Of a stretch of 64,000 nucleotides of DNA, positions 1-7,799 are shown piece after piece. How positions within the stretch are numbered: the first letter of the stretch is position 1; the number at the start of each line of letters is the position of its first letter. The position numbers were made by a program, and so were the translations under genes. The stretch lies in NCBI GenBank assembly GCA_943331105.2, contig CALQKH020000008.1, forward strand, positions 105,051 to 169,050, in the 5' to 3' direction. Below the pieces are notes generated by a model. It did no database searches, was not told where the DNA came from, and was given only the letters and a program-made list of their open reading frames with translations. The DNA is from Akkermansia muciniphila (GTDB taxonomy: Bacteria > Pseudomonadota > Gammaproteobacteria > Burkholderiales > Burkholderiaceae_C).

Positions 1-378
1 GCGAGCCTGAACAACTTCGGGGTAGTGATGCGCGAATTTGTTGCACAGCATGGCTGCAGTGCCAAATTCTTCGGCTGAACGAATAGCGCCGAGCTTTTCC
101 ATGAGCAGTGTTTTGTCCCGATTGGACTTGTCGCTGATGTCTTCCTGCTCCAGATAAGCAACGCCCTTGAAGAGCTGCTCCTGGATCATCGTGACACATT
201 GCGAGTAACGCAAGATCAAGGCATCCACGGATTCTTCTTGCTCTTCGCTCCAATGCTCAACGGTCTCGACATTCACAGGAAAAAGCTGACCGATTTTGCC
301 AAATGAATACGACAGCTTGTCTACCAGCTGTTGACAAGCCTGCAGGCTCTGTACAAGCAAACGTGTTTCAGGCTTCAC
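1..378 (-). CDS. HEPN-domain protein, partial (C-terminus beyond window)
   Basis: This reading frame is open from a GTG start at 378 to the window edge (126 codons). The GTG overlaps the TGA stop of the nucleotidyltransferase gene by four bases, so the two are translationally coupled. The protein is helical. Near residues 116-122 it has the segment CNKFAHHY, which fits the HEPN core where RNxxAHxY is usual. HEPN proteins paired with MNT nucleotidyltransferases are toxin RNases silenced by their partner (known for HepT/MntA). Here the arginine of the Rx4-6H motif is cysteine (codon TGC), so RNase activity is doubtful. The family call rests on this motif and the gene pairing. Confidence 0.62.
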   Translation of the reverse strand, partial: MKPETRLLVQSLQACQQLVDKLSYSFGKIGQLFPVNVETVEHWSEEQEESVDALILRYSQCVTMIQEQLFKGVAYLEQEDISDKSNRDKTLLMEKLGAIRSAEEFGTAAMLCNKFAHHYPEVVQAR

Positions 379-662
379 AACACAATCCCTGTTTGGCGGG
401 CGATTTGAATAATGTCATGGTCTGGCTCACCCGGAGTTTGCACCAACAGGTCCACCCGGGTGTCGCACGACACTTGCAATTGCCATTGCGCAGTGAGCTG
501 GGTCTTGAGGTCGATCGGCCGACTGGTGCGCCAGAGCAGATCAATATCGCCACCTTTGCGCTGGTCATCCACCCTAGAGCCAAACAGCAACACCTCGCCT
601 TGCGGATCAACAGACCGCAGGATACGGGTAATGGTTTGGTGTTCTGCAGGGGTCAGGCGCAT
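375..662 (-). CDS. MNT-type nucleotidyltransferase (antitoxin-like)
   Basis: A 95-residue minimal nucleotidyltransferase. It shows the family signature: a GS motif (LLFGSRVDD, about residues 25-33) followed by GGDIDLLW with the two metal-binding aspartates. MNT proteins partnered with HEPN toxins add AMP groups to, or otherwise neutralise, the partner. The stop overlaps the start of the HEPN gene downstream. The start codon lies inside the end of a short related remnant at 653-748. The enzyme motif looks intact, in contrast to the altered HEPN motif of its partner. Confidence 0.75.
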   Translation of the reverse strand: MRLTPAEHQTITRILRSVDPQGEVLLFGSRVDDQRKGGDIDLLWRTSRPIDLKTQLTAQWQLQVSCDTRVDLLVQTPGEPDHDIIQIARQTGIVL

Positions 663-748
663 TTTTGTTGCTTGAACTGCGCGCCCTCACCCAACACCGC
701 GTGCACGGTGCTTTGGATGGTGTCGATTTGAGCGGGGGTCAGGCGCAT
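653..748 (-). pseudogene. N-terminal stump of a second nucleotidyltransferase
   Basis: A 31-codon frame starting MRLTPAQIDTIQSTVHAVLG ends in TGA, overlapping the start of the intact nucleotidyltransferase at 662. Both frames begin with MRLTPA, and the rest of the stump resembles the N-terminus of MNT proteins before the GS motif. The catalytic part is missing, so this is read as a truncated duplicate or recombination scar. It could instead act as a short translated leader for the downstream gene. Confidence 0.5.
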
Positions 749-754
749 GGAGGA

Positions 755-3457
755 TCAATTTCGCAGTGTACGAATGGCGGCGGCGCCTATGCCCAGATTG
801 CTGAAAATTTGCGTCCAGTCGCGCAGGCCACGGACCAAGAAGTTGTAGCCAGTTTCGCGGTCCACCTTGGGCGGCACGACCAGCGTGTCGCCAGGCATGA
901 TTTTGGTGGACTCAAAATTGCTGAAGAAACCTGTGCGGGTGCGGCTTAAAACCGAGCCGTCGGCCCGCAGGATGAAGGCATCGCTGGGTTTGGCGTCTTC
1001 TGTCAGGCCTGCGGAGCGGATGAGGTCACCCACTGTTTTACCGGGTTTGTAGACCAGCACGTTTTCGTTATTGACGCTGCCCACGGCGGCAATGAAGGCG
1101 GGCTGGCTGGGCACCAAGAAGGCATCGCCGTCTTCAAGAGGCAGATCGGGCAGGGACGTCAGGATTTGGCTGGTGGTGGTGCCGGCCGTCGCCGCGCTCA
1201 TGGTGCGCAGGGGGTCGAGTTCTAGAGAGACACGGCCTTTGCTGCGCAGGACCTTGAGACGGTCAATTTGTAATCGCATTTGCTGCTGCTGCTGCTGGAT
1301 CAAAGCGGGCGACTGCAGGGCCCGCTCGCCCGTCAGGTTGGCGGCCAATGTGGCGCCAGCGCTTTGCATTTGTGTCTCAAGACGGCGCACCAGTTGGTCC
1401 AGGTTTTGTTGCTGCTGTTTGCGCACCGACTCGCGGGTGAATTCGGCGCCATACAAATAGGCCTGAGGCGTGACGCCGCCAATGCGGGTGATGATTTGCG
1501 CCAGGGTTTCACCCGGCAGGGCTTGGTACAGGCCAGGCGCGACGACTTCGCCCTCCAGACGGACCACGCGGGTTTGCCTTTCAACGGGCAGGCGCAGTTC
1601 GGCGCTGCTCATGATGGTGACGATGTCACCCTCTTGCAGTTCGAGGTTGTGTGCGGGGTCTTTTTGAACGATGGCTTTGCCCAGGTTGAAGGGGATCAGC
1701 TGGGTGCGCAATTCGTTTTTGTTCAGGCGCTCGATGACGGCATAGTCCCAGTTGATTTGGTCCTGAAAACTGCGCACGCGGTCGGTGACATTGCGCTGCA
1801 CGCGGGCTTCGCGGTCACGCTGAAGTTGCTGCTCTTGCTCTTGGGGCGTCAACAGGTTGATGCTGTTGGCCATGCTTGCATTGACAGCTGGATTGTTGTT
1901 GAACTGACCGGCTGGCAGACTGGGGTTTTGTGGCCCCATTTGACCGGGGGCCAAAGCTTGACCTGGCTGACCTGGCTGACCTTGGGGGCCAAACAGGCCA
2001 GGTTGGCCAACGAGGTTGTTGCGACTGATGATCTCGGAGGTGAGAGAGATGTCTTCTGGCAGTTGCTGGGCCCGATCAAGGGCCTGGATTTGCTCTGGCG
2101 TGAAGCCACGGGCGCGCAGTTGGGCAATGCGGTTTTGCACCAAGTCGTTGCGCCGCTTGAAGAAGTCAGGCGTGAGCAAAGCGGCGCGGTCGGGGATGAG
2201 GTCTTGGATGCGCATACCCGGCGTGAATGGGTGGCGCAAGGGCTGGGCTATAGCGCCTTGCAAGGTGACCACGTTGCCAAAGGCCTGAATCATGGGCAAC
2301 AAGGTGATGACATCGCCATCACGAAGCGGCTGGGCCAAGCCTTGGGCGTTGAGTGCGATGTTTTGAACTTGACGGGGCGCGTTGGCATTTTGAGGGTCAA
2401 TGCGTTCAAGCAGTGCTTTTTGCGTGCTGGCCAAGGTGGGGAATCCACCACCCAAGCTCAGCAGGTTTTGCAGGTTGGTACCTTGCTTCAGTTCATAAAT
2501 AGCGGCATGGTCCGTGGCACCCGTCAGGGCCACACGGGGGCCGACGGGCGGGATCATGATGACGTCGCCAGGCTGCAGGGACACGTCTTTGGATTTGTCG
2601 CCGCTCACAATGAAGTCGTACAGGTCGAGCGTAGTGACGGTTTGACCGTTGCGTTTGAGTTCGATGGCGCGCATGCTGCCATTGACACCGGGGCCGCCAC
2701 TCGCAAAAACGGCGTTGACCAAGGTGGACAAGCTCGTGAGGTTGTAGGTGCCTGGCTGCTGGGCTTGGCCCACCACAAACACGGTGATGCCGCGCAGTTT
2801 GCCCAAAGCGGCATTGACTTGGACGGTGTTAAAGACGGTGGCGATGCGTTTGCGCAGGGTGTCTTCGAGGTCTTTAACGCGCACACCACTGAGGTTGATG
2901 GTGCCTATCTTGGGCAGGTTGATTTGGCCGCTGCGGTCCAAGGTTTGGCTGCCCGCAAAGTCAACACCACCCCAGATTTGGATGCGAACTTCGTCGCCAG
3001 GGCCCAAAACATATTCTGCCGGAGCAGGCGCTGCCGTGTCTGCGGCGTAAGCCAAGGGGTTTTCAAACAGGCTGCTGCCAAAGTGTGGCAGCAGTTTGCC
3101 TGTGCTTTCTTGCACAAAGCGCTGAAACTGGCTGGGTGCTTGGGGTTTGGCGGGACGGAATTGCACCATAGGGGAGCGCTGCGCGTCTGCTGCACCGATG
3201 TCAGGGCGCTGGGGCATGAGGGGAGATGGCACCAGGCCCATTGGGGGCTGGGCGGGAAGGCCTGTCGCAGCCGGAATAACAGCTGCTGTTCCCGCTGATG
3301 TTCCCACTGGTGTTCCCGCTGGGACGCCTGCTGTTGCACCTGTTGGCAGACCGAAGGGGAGGTTCTGAGCTTGAGCTTGCCAGCCCCAAAGGGCGAGGCC
3401 AACAGCCAAGCATAAGCTGGCTGTTTGACGGTTAAATTCAGGGGTTATATTGAGCAT
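755..3457 (-). CDS. Wza-like polysaccharide export protein with SLBB domains
   Basis: A 900-residue outer-membrane/periplasmic polysaccharide export protein. A signal peptide (about residues 1-30, ending AQAQ) is followed by a Gly/Ala/Pro/Thr-rich stretch. Next come a Poly_export domain starting near YVLGPGDEVRIQIWG (about residue 150) and several SLBB repeats (for example VVGQAQQPGTYNL and LEGEVVAPGLYQALPGE). It is much longer than E. coli Wza (about 380 residues), with Gln-rich and Gly-Pro-Gln-rich inserts in the middle. It probably forms the export channel for a capsule or exopolysaccharide. The nearby NusG-like, Wzi-like and UppS genes fit. The exact polymer is unknown. Confidence 0.85.
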   Translation of the reverse strand: MLNITPEFNRQTASLCLAVGLALWGWQAQAQNLPFGLPTGATAGVPAGTPVGTSAGTAAVIPAATGLPAQPPMGLVPSPLMPQRPDIGAADAQRSPMVQFRPAKPQAPSQFQRFVQESTGKLLPHFGSSLFENPLAYAADTAAPAPAEYVLGPGDEVRIQIWGGVDFAGSQTLDRSGQINLPKIGTINLSGVRVKDLEDTLRKRIATVFNTVQVNAALGKLRGITVFVVGQAQQPGTYNLTSLSTLVNAVFASGGPGVNGSMRAIELKRNGQTVTTLDLYDFIVSGDKSKDVSLQPGDVIMIPPVGPRVALTGATDHAAIYELKQGTNLQNLLSLGGGFPTLASTQKALLERIDPQNANAPRQVQNIALNAQGLAQPLRDGDVITLLPMIQAFGNVVTLQGAIAQPLRHPFTPGMRIQDLIPDRAALLTPDFFKRRNDLVQNRIAQLRARGFTPEQIQALDRAQQLPEDISLTSEIISRNNLVGQPGLFGPQGQPGQPGQALAPGQMGPQNPSLPAGQFNNNPAVNASMANSINLLTPQEQEQQLQRDREARVQRNVTDRVRSFQDQINWDYAVIERLNKNELRTQLIPFNLGKAIVQKDPAHNLELQEGDIVTIMSSAELRLPVERQTRVVRLEGEVVAPGLYQALPGETLAQIITRIGGVTPQAYLYGAEFTRESVRKQQQQNLDQLVRRLETQMQSAGATLAANLTGERALQSPALIQQQQQQMRLQIDRLKVLRSKGRVSLELDPLRTMSAATAGTTTSQILTSLPDLPLEDGDAFLVPSQPAFIAAVGSVNNENVLVYKPGKTVGDLIRSAGLTEDAKPSDAFILRADGSVLSRTRTGFFSNFESTKIMPGDTLVVPPKVDRETGYNFLVRGLRDWTQIFSNLGIGAAAIRTLRN

Positions 3458-3737
3458 GGGTCTTAGGGTGGTGCGCGGAACGGGCAGGCTACCGCAGTGC
3501 CAGTGGCTGCTGGGCAGGGCAACACTGATTAATGCAGGGGACTTGAAATATTACAATTTCAACAACCTTATATTGTATCGCTTCAAGTTGACATGAATCT
3601 TCTGAAAAAAGAGAACGATCAAAGTCAATACTTTTTTAAAATAGATTTTTGTTTATAGATTCGTCGAAATACCTTTATTGTGAGTTTCTGATCTGGTCAT
3701 TGTGGTTTATAAAAATTTATCTATTCAGGGGATATTC
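3458..3737. promoter_or_regulatory. AT-rich divergent intergenic region
   Basis: These 280 bases separate the Wza-like gene (minus) from the PAP2 gene (plus). They are much richer in A and T than their surroundings, especially 3535-3720. A TTGACA hexamer occurs at 3588-3593, but no convincing -10 box was found at the right spacing. Promoters for both neighbours are probably here. No small gene was recognised. Confidence 0.4.
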
Positions 3738-4304
3738 ATGTTTACGAATCAATTTTTGCGATTTTGCAAGTCTGCGGCATGCGTCTTGTCGGCGGCGTGC
3801 ACCATGGGTGCAGCTTGTGCAGACAACGGCCTGAACTGGAAAAACGGCTCGGACTTGCTGGCTGTGGGTTTGCCTGCTTTGGCGGCTGGGGCGGCGTGGG
3901 GGCAGCAAGACACTGAGGGCATGAAGCAACTGACGCTGACCATGGCGTCGACCGTGGGTGCAGCGGAATTGCTCAAACGGACGGTCAAGGCCACCCGGCC
4001 CGATGGTTCGGATGACAAGAGCTTTCCGTCTGGCCACACGGCTGTGGCTTTTGCCGCGGTGCGGTTCATGGACAAGCGTTATGCCCAGCAGGTAGCGCCC
4101 TACACGCCTTGGTTGTATGCGGCTGCAGGCCTGACGGGTTTGGCACGTGTCGAGGCGGACCAACACTATTGGCGCGATGTGGCGGCGGGTGCGGTGCTGG
4201 GTTGGGGTGCAGCCACTTGGTGGGCCGAACCGATTCAGGGCGGACAGTTGAGTGTGTTGCCGTCGCCCCGGGGTTTGGCCATGTTTTGGCAGCGAGGCTG
4301 GTGA
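3738..4304 (+). CDS. PAP2-family membrane phosphatase
   Basis: A 188-residue PAP2/undecaprenyl-diphosphatase-like enzyme. The three phosphatase motifs are visible: K80-x6-R87-P88, PSGH at 97-100, and R137-x5-H143-x3-D147. The ATG at 3738 is chosen because AGGGGA precedes it at good spacing; an upstream in-frame codon at 3702 lacks this. The protein starts with a hydrophobic, possibly cleaved segment. Substrates of the family are lipid phosphates such as undecaprenyl diphosphate or phosphatidate. The next gene, diacylglycerol kinase, overlaps by one base, so both probably recycle lipid carriers for envelope polymers. Confidence 0.85.
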   Translation: MFTNQFLRFCKSAACVLSAACTMGAACADNGLNWKNGSDLLAVGLPALAAGAAWGQQDTEGMKQLTLTMASTVGAAELLKRTVKATRPDGSDDKSFPSGHTAVAFAAVRFMDKRYAQQVAPYTPWLYAAAGLTGLARVEADQHYWRDVAAGAVLGWGAATWWAEPIQGGQLSVLPSPRGLAMFWQRGW

Positions 4305-4678
4305 TGTCGGCCGGTCTGGGCGCTATTACCTCTATGGTGCGGTCTTTTGGGCATGCGTTCAGAGGCTTGCGTGTGCTGATGGGGCAGCGCAATGCCAGGG
4401 TGCACGCGGTGGCCGCAGTGCTGGTGGTGGCGCTGGGGGCCTGGCTGGACTTGAGCCCTTTGGAGTGGGCGGTGGTGTCTTTGGCCATGGCCCTGGTGGT
4501 GGGAGCCGAGGCGCTGAACACAGGCATTGAGCTGGCGGTGAACTTGGCACAGCCCGAGTGGCATGCCTTGGCACGCGATGCCAAGGATGTGGCGGCAGCC
4601 GGGGTGTTGATTTGCAGCTTGGGCGCGGTGGCTGTGGGGGCTTGGGTGTTGGGACCCAAACTTTGGGCGCTTTTTTAG
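4304..4678 (+). CDS. dgkA: Diacylglycerol kinase
   Basis: A 124-residue integral membrane kinase of the prokaryotic DgkA family, of typical length. It carries the signature E69-A-L-N72-T-x-x-E76 and the later K94-D95 segment, with three hydrophobic helices. The reaction phosphorylates diacylglycerol (or undecaprenol in some relatives) using ATP. The start ATG shares one base with the PAP2 stop (TGATG), indicating translational coupling. The pairing suggests turnover of lipid released during surface-polymer synthesis. Confidence 0.9.
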   Translation: MSAGLGAITSMVRSFGHAFRGLRVLMGQRNARVHAVAAVLVVALGAWLDLSPLEWAVVSLAMALVVGAEALNTGIELAVNLAQPEWHALARDAKDVAAAGVLICSLGAVAVGAWVLGPKLWALF

Positions 4679-4699
4679 GCGCCGGCTGTGGCCTGTTGG

Positions 4700-5422
4700 T
4701 TACAACGGCGCCGAAGAACCAAAACGACGGTCTCGTCCGGCAAACCAGACGATGGCTTCTTGCAGGCGAGCGGGCGAAAAGTCGGGCCACAAATCGTCGG
4801 TGAAGAACAACTCGGCATAGGCCGCTTGCCAAAGCATGAAGTTGCTGACGCGTGACTCGCCGCCGGTGCGGATGAGCAGGTCGACCTCTGGCGCGTAGGC
4901 GGTGCTGAGGTAGGGCGCCAAGCCTTCTTCGGTGAGGCGTTGCAGGGTTTGGCCGGGGTGGGCTTCTTGCCAGGCGCGGGTGGCTTGGATCAGGTCCCAG
5001 CGGCCACCGTAATTGGCGCACACCGTCAGCGTGATGCGGGTGTTGTTGGCGGTTTGCGTTTCGGCACGCGCAATCAGGTCTTGCAGCATTGGCGCAAAAC
5101 GGGTTTTGTCACCCACCACTTTGAGGCGCACGCCGTTTTGGTTCATGTTGTTGACCTCTTTTTGCAAGTAGGTCATAAACAGGTTCATCAGGCTGGTGAC
5201 TTCATCGGCAGGGCGTTTCCAGTTTTCGGTACTGAAAGCAAAGATGCTGAGGTGAGCCACGCCCATGTCGGCACAGGCTTTGACAATGTCGCGAACGCGT
5301 TTGGCTCCGGCGGCGTGCCCCACAGCGGCAGGCATGAACTTGTTTTTGGCCCAACGGCGGTTGCCATCCATGATGATGGCGATGTGCTGCGGCAGTGTGG
5401 GGTTGGCAGTTGGGGTAGACAA
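4700..5422 (-). CDS. uppS: Undecaprenyl diphosphate synthase (isoprenyl transferase)
   Basis: Cis-prenyltransferase that makes the C55 carrier lipid from farnesyl diphosphate and isopentenyl diphosphate. Seen: the catalytic IIMDGNRRWAK segment near the N-terminus, FSTENWKRP, and RTGGESRVSNFMLWQ near the C-terminus. No ATG lies before the first motif, so a TTG at 5422 is proposed (about 240 residues); another TTG at 5434 is possible and no strong ribosome site decides between them. It is usually a housekeeping gene next to cdsA and dxr; here it sits among polysaccharide genes instead. Convergent with dgkA. Confidence 0.9.
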   Translation of the reverse strand: MSTPTANPTLPQHIAIIMDGNRRWAKNKFMPAAVGHAAGAKRVRDIVKACADMGVAHLSIFAFSTENWKRPADEVTSLMNLFMTYLQKEVNNMNQNGVRLKVVGDKTRFAPMLQDLIARAETQTANNTRITLTVCANYGGRWDLIQATRAWQEAHPGQTLQRLTEEGLAPYLSTAYAPEVDLLIRTGGESRVSNFMLWQAAYAELFFTDDLWPDFSPARLQEAIVWFAGRDRRFGSSAPL

Positions 5423-5462
5423 GGGCGTTGGCAAGAAATGGGTGTGCTGGGTTCGTCCGGAC

Positions 5463-6014
5463 TCAGGGGGTGACTTCGACTTGGTGGTGCTCCATCTGCA
5501 CAACCGTAGGGCGCCCAAGGATTTCGAGCAACACCGCCACCCTTTTGCTGGACACACTTTGAATGAGGCCTTCAACGCCGCCCAGAGCATTGTGCTTGAG
5601 GCGCACGGTTTGGCCTGCCTTGAGGTTGCTGAGCTCTTGCAAGGTAGCGTGGTTGCGGTCTTGTTCGAGCTGGCGGATGCGTTGCACCAAATCGTCATGC
5701 AGTTGGGCCGGCTCAAACCCGAAGCGCACGATGGTGGCAATGCCTTTGGTACTGCGCACGGCCGAGATGCTTTGCTCTGGCTTGCTGGGTTTGAAGAGGA
5801 TGTAACGCGGAAACATGGGTTCAAAAAGCGCCACAGGGCCTTGCTCGGTTTTTTTGAATTTTTTGTAGAGCGGCAGGTAAGCGTCAAAGGCTTGTTGCAC
5901 CAAGTTGACTTGGGCCATGGCTTCTTGGCGGGGCTTGGTGTACGCCAAGTACCAACGGTCATAGGGCGTGAGGGCCGGCCTATGGGGGTCTGAAACAGGC
6001 GGGTTCTGGGTCAT
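5463..6014 (-). CDS. NusG/RfaH-like transcription elongation factor
   Basis: A 183-residue NusG-family protein. The N-terminal NGN domain starts at WYLAYTKPRQE (about residue 21) and includes LFEPMFPRYILF. A KOW domain near residues 130-160 holds LKAGQTVRLKHNALGGVEGLI. Specialised paralogues such as RfaH and the capsule-locus factors reduce termination in long polysaccharide operons. The location beside export and assembly genes suggests that role rather than the core NusG. It lies about 40 bases upstream of uppS on the same strand, probably in one operon. Confidence 0.82.
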   Translation of the reverse strand: MTQNPPVSDPHRPALTPYDRWYLAYTKPRQEAMAQVNLVQQAFDAYLPLYKKFKKTEQGPVALFEPMFPRYILFKPSKPEQSISAVRSTKGIATIVRFGFEPAQLHDDLVQRIRQLEQDRNHATLQELSNLKAGQTVRLKHNALGGVEGLIQSVSSKRVAVLLEILGRPTVVQMEHHQVEVTP

Positions 6015-6122
6015 GCAGGCTTATCGAGGTGTGTCTCTTATGCTTTTGAAAGTGATTCTACGGTCTGCCCGAGCACTTGGCGCGCCCTGCGATAATAAAG
6101 TCATTATTTTTAAAACGATCTC

Positions 6123-7700
6123 ATGCGCCACTTTTTTACTTTGACTTGTTTGGCAGGTTTATTGATGGGTGCTGGGCAAGTCCAGGCTGGGCCAGCACAT
6201 CCATCGGCCGCCAGCGTGCCCTACACCCCCAGCTGGACAGCGCGGCATTATTTGCAGTGGCTGGGTGACCACGCGAGCTTGCCTTTGACAGGCAGCCACT
6301 GGCCGCTGCCAGCCGCTGCGGTTCGGCAGGCGCTGGACAGTATTGCGCCCGCAGCAGCCCAGGCCAATGTGCAAATAGCCCGCGACTTTGTGCTGAAAGA
6401 GCTGGACATGGCACAGAACCAAGGGCGTGCCCAAATGCATTTGCGCTCGGAGTCTGAGGCGCTCAATGGGTATGGCGAGAACTACACACCGGGCAGCAGT
6501 GCGCAGCTGAACTCGGCCGAGTTGCGCCGGTCGTGGGGCGATGTGTCGGTGGCGGGCCGCTTGGGTGCGCGGATAGAGGCCAGCCCGAATTCGCTACAGT
6601 CGAAATTCAGTGGCATGGGTGCCGAGGGCGAGTTTCAGGCGCGGCTCGATGGCAGCGCGGCGGTGCTGGGCTTCAGCGGCTGGAATGTGCAGGCGTTTTC
6701 GCACCGCCAGTGGTGGGGGCCGGGCTGGCAAAGCAGTTTGGTCAGTGGGCACAACAATCCGTCTTGGACGGGCGTTGGCATTCAACGCGCCAGTGTGGCA
6801 CCTTCAGACAGCGCTTGGTTGAGCTGGATGGGGCCTTGGAACTTGGATGTGTTTGTGGCCAAGGCGCAAGACCCCCGGGTCGTCACCAACCAGCCACAGG
6901 GCTTTATGTTTTCGGGCATGCGCCTGACCATGAAGCCCCAGCCTTGGCTGGAGGTGGGCTTGAGCCGTGGTCTGCAGACCGGCGGTGCTGGCAGGCCCAG
7001 CGGCGCGTTGAACTTTGCCAAGTCATTCTTGGGTCAAGAGGTCAACAAACTTGATGACGATACTTTCAGCGACAGCAGTGGGCAAATTGCCGGCTACGAC
7101 GTGCGGGCGCGTTGCCCCAAGTCGTGGTCAGGGATGTTGGGGTCTTGCGCTGCTTATACCCAGTGGATGGGCGAGGACGCGGCGGGCAGCGTCATCCCGC
7201 TGCCCTTCAAGTTCATGAGTTTGTGGGGTGTTGAAAGCACTTATGGCCAGGGCCAATACCGGGTGTTTGCCGAATGGGCCAACACCAACGCCTACAGCTT
7301 GCCGTGGGACACCAAAGAGCCGTTTCCGGGCTATGTGAACGGTGTTTACAACCAGGGCTACACCCAAGGTGGTCGATGGGCTGGCTCTGCGCAGGGTTCG
7401 GGTTCTGAGATGTTGACCGTAGGCTGGATGGATGCCGCACGCCAACGCATGGTGAAAGTGCATGCGGGCAAAGTGCACACCAGCTTGGGGGCTTACGACC
7501 CGCGCACAAGACCCGAGGGCCCACGAGCAGGCGCCCCACGCGGCGACCTGTGGGGCGTGAGCGCCAGTCAGGTGTTTTCTTGGATGGGCATGCGCCTGAC
7601 GCCCGAATTGGCCTACACCGAGTTGACAGACGGCCAAGACCAGCGGGCCAACAAACGCCAAAATTTGCGAGTGGGCTTGGTGATGGCAGTTCCGCTCTGA
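6123..7700 (+). CDS. Capsule assembly Wzi-family outer-membrane protein
   Basis: A 525-residue predicted outer-membrane beta-barrel. It has a signal peptide (about 1-22, ending VQAG), then YTPSWTARHYLQWLGDHA, a typical opening for Wzi-type proteins. Alternating hydrophobic strands, many aromatic residues and paired Gly/Trp motifs continue to the C-terminus (RVGLVMAVPL). Wzi anchors capsule polysaccharide at the surface in Klebsiella and E. coli. It is divergent from the NusG-like gene. A stem-loop with a T-tract follows it. Confidence 0.8.
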   Translation: MRHFFTLTCLAGLLMGAGQVQAGPAHPSAASVPYTPSWTARHYLQWLGDHASLPLTGSHWPLPAAAVRQALDSIAPAAAQANVQIARDFVLKELDMAQNQGRAQMHLRSESEALNGYGENYTPGSSAQLNSAELRRSWGDVSVAGRLGARIEASPNSLQSKFSGMGAEGEFQARLDGSAAVLGFSGWNVQAFSHRQWWGPGWQSSLVSGHNNPSWTGVGIQRASVAPSDSAWLSWMGPWNLDVFVAKAQDPRVVTNQPQGFMFSGMRLTMKPQPWLEVGLSRGLQTGGAGRPSGALNFAKSFLGQEVNKLDDDTFSDSSGQIAGYDVRARCPKSWSGMLGSCAAYTQWMGEDAAGSVIPLPFKFMSLWGVESTYGQGQYRVFAEWANTNAYSLPWDTKEPFPGYVNGVYNQGYTQGGRWAGSAQGSGSEMLTVGWMDAARQRMVKVHAGKVHTSLGAYDPRTRPEGPRAGAPRGDLWGVSASQVFSWMGMRLTPELAYTELTDGQDQRANKRQNLRVGLVMAVPL

Positions 7701-7749
7701 TGACCGTTCGGCTTGAACGACCCGCTCAGCTGAGACAATAGCCCGCACC

Positions 7750-7773
7750 GGGCCTCAGGGCCCTCTTTTTTTT
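7750..7773 (+). terminator. Rho-independent terminator after the Wzi-like gene
   Basis: GGGCC and GGCCC arms with a TCAG loop (7750-7763) are followed by CT and a run of eight T (7766-7773). It ends the Wzi-like transcript 50 bases after its stop codon. Confidence 0.7.
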
Positions 7774-7799
7774 ACACAGGCGCCCTCGGGCGGTATGGC

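Noticed and set aside
1280..3298. A 672-codon plus-strand open frame opposite the Wza-like gene
   Set aside because: It is antisense to a clear SLBB protein, has no recognisable domain and low-complexity His/Gly/Gln-rich content, as expected from a GC-rich shadow frame.
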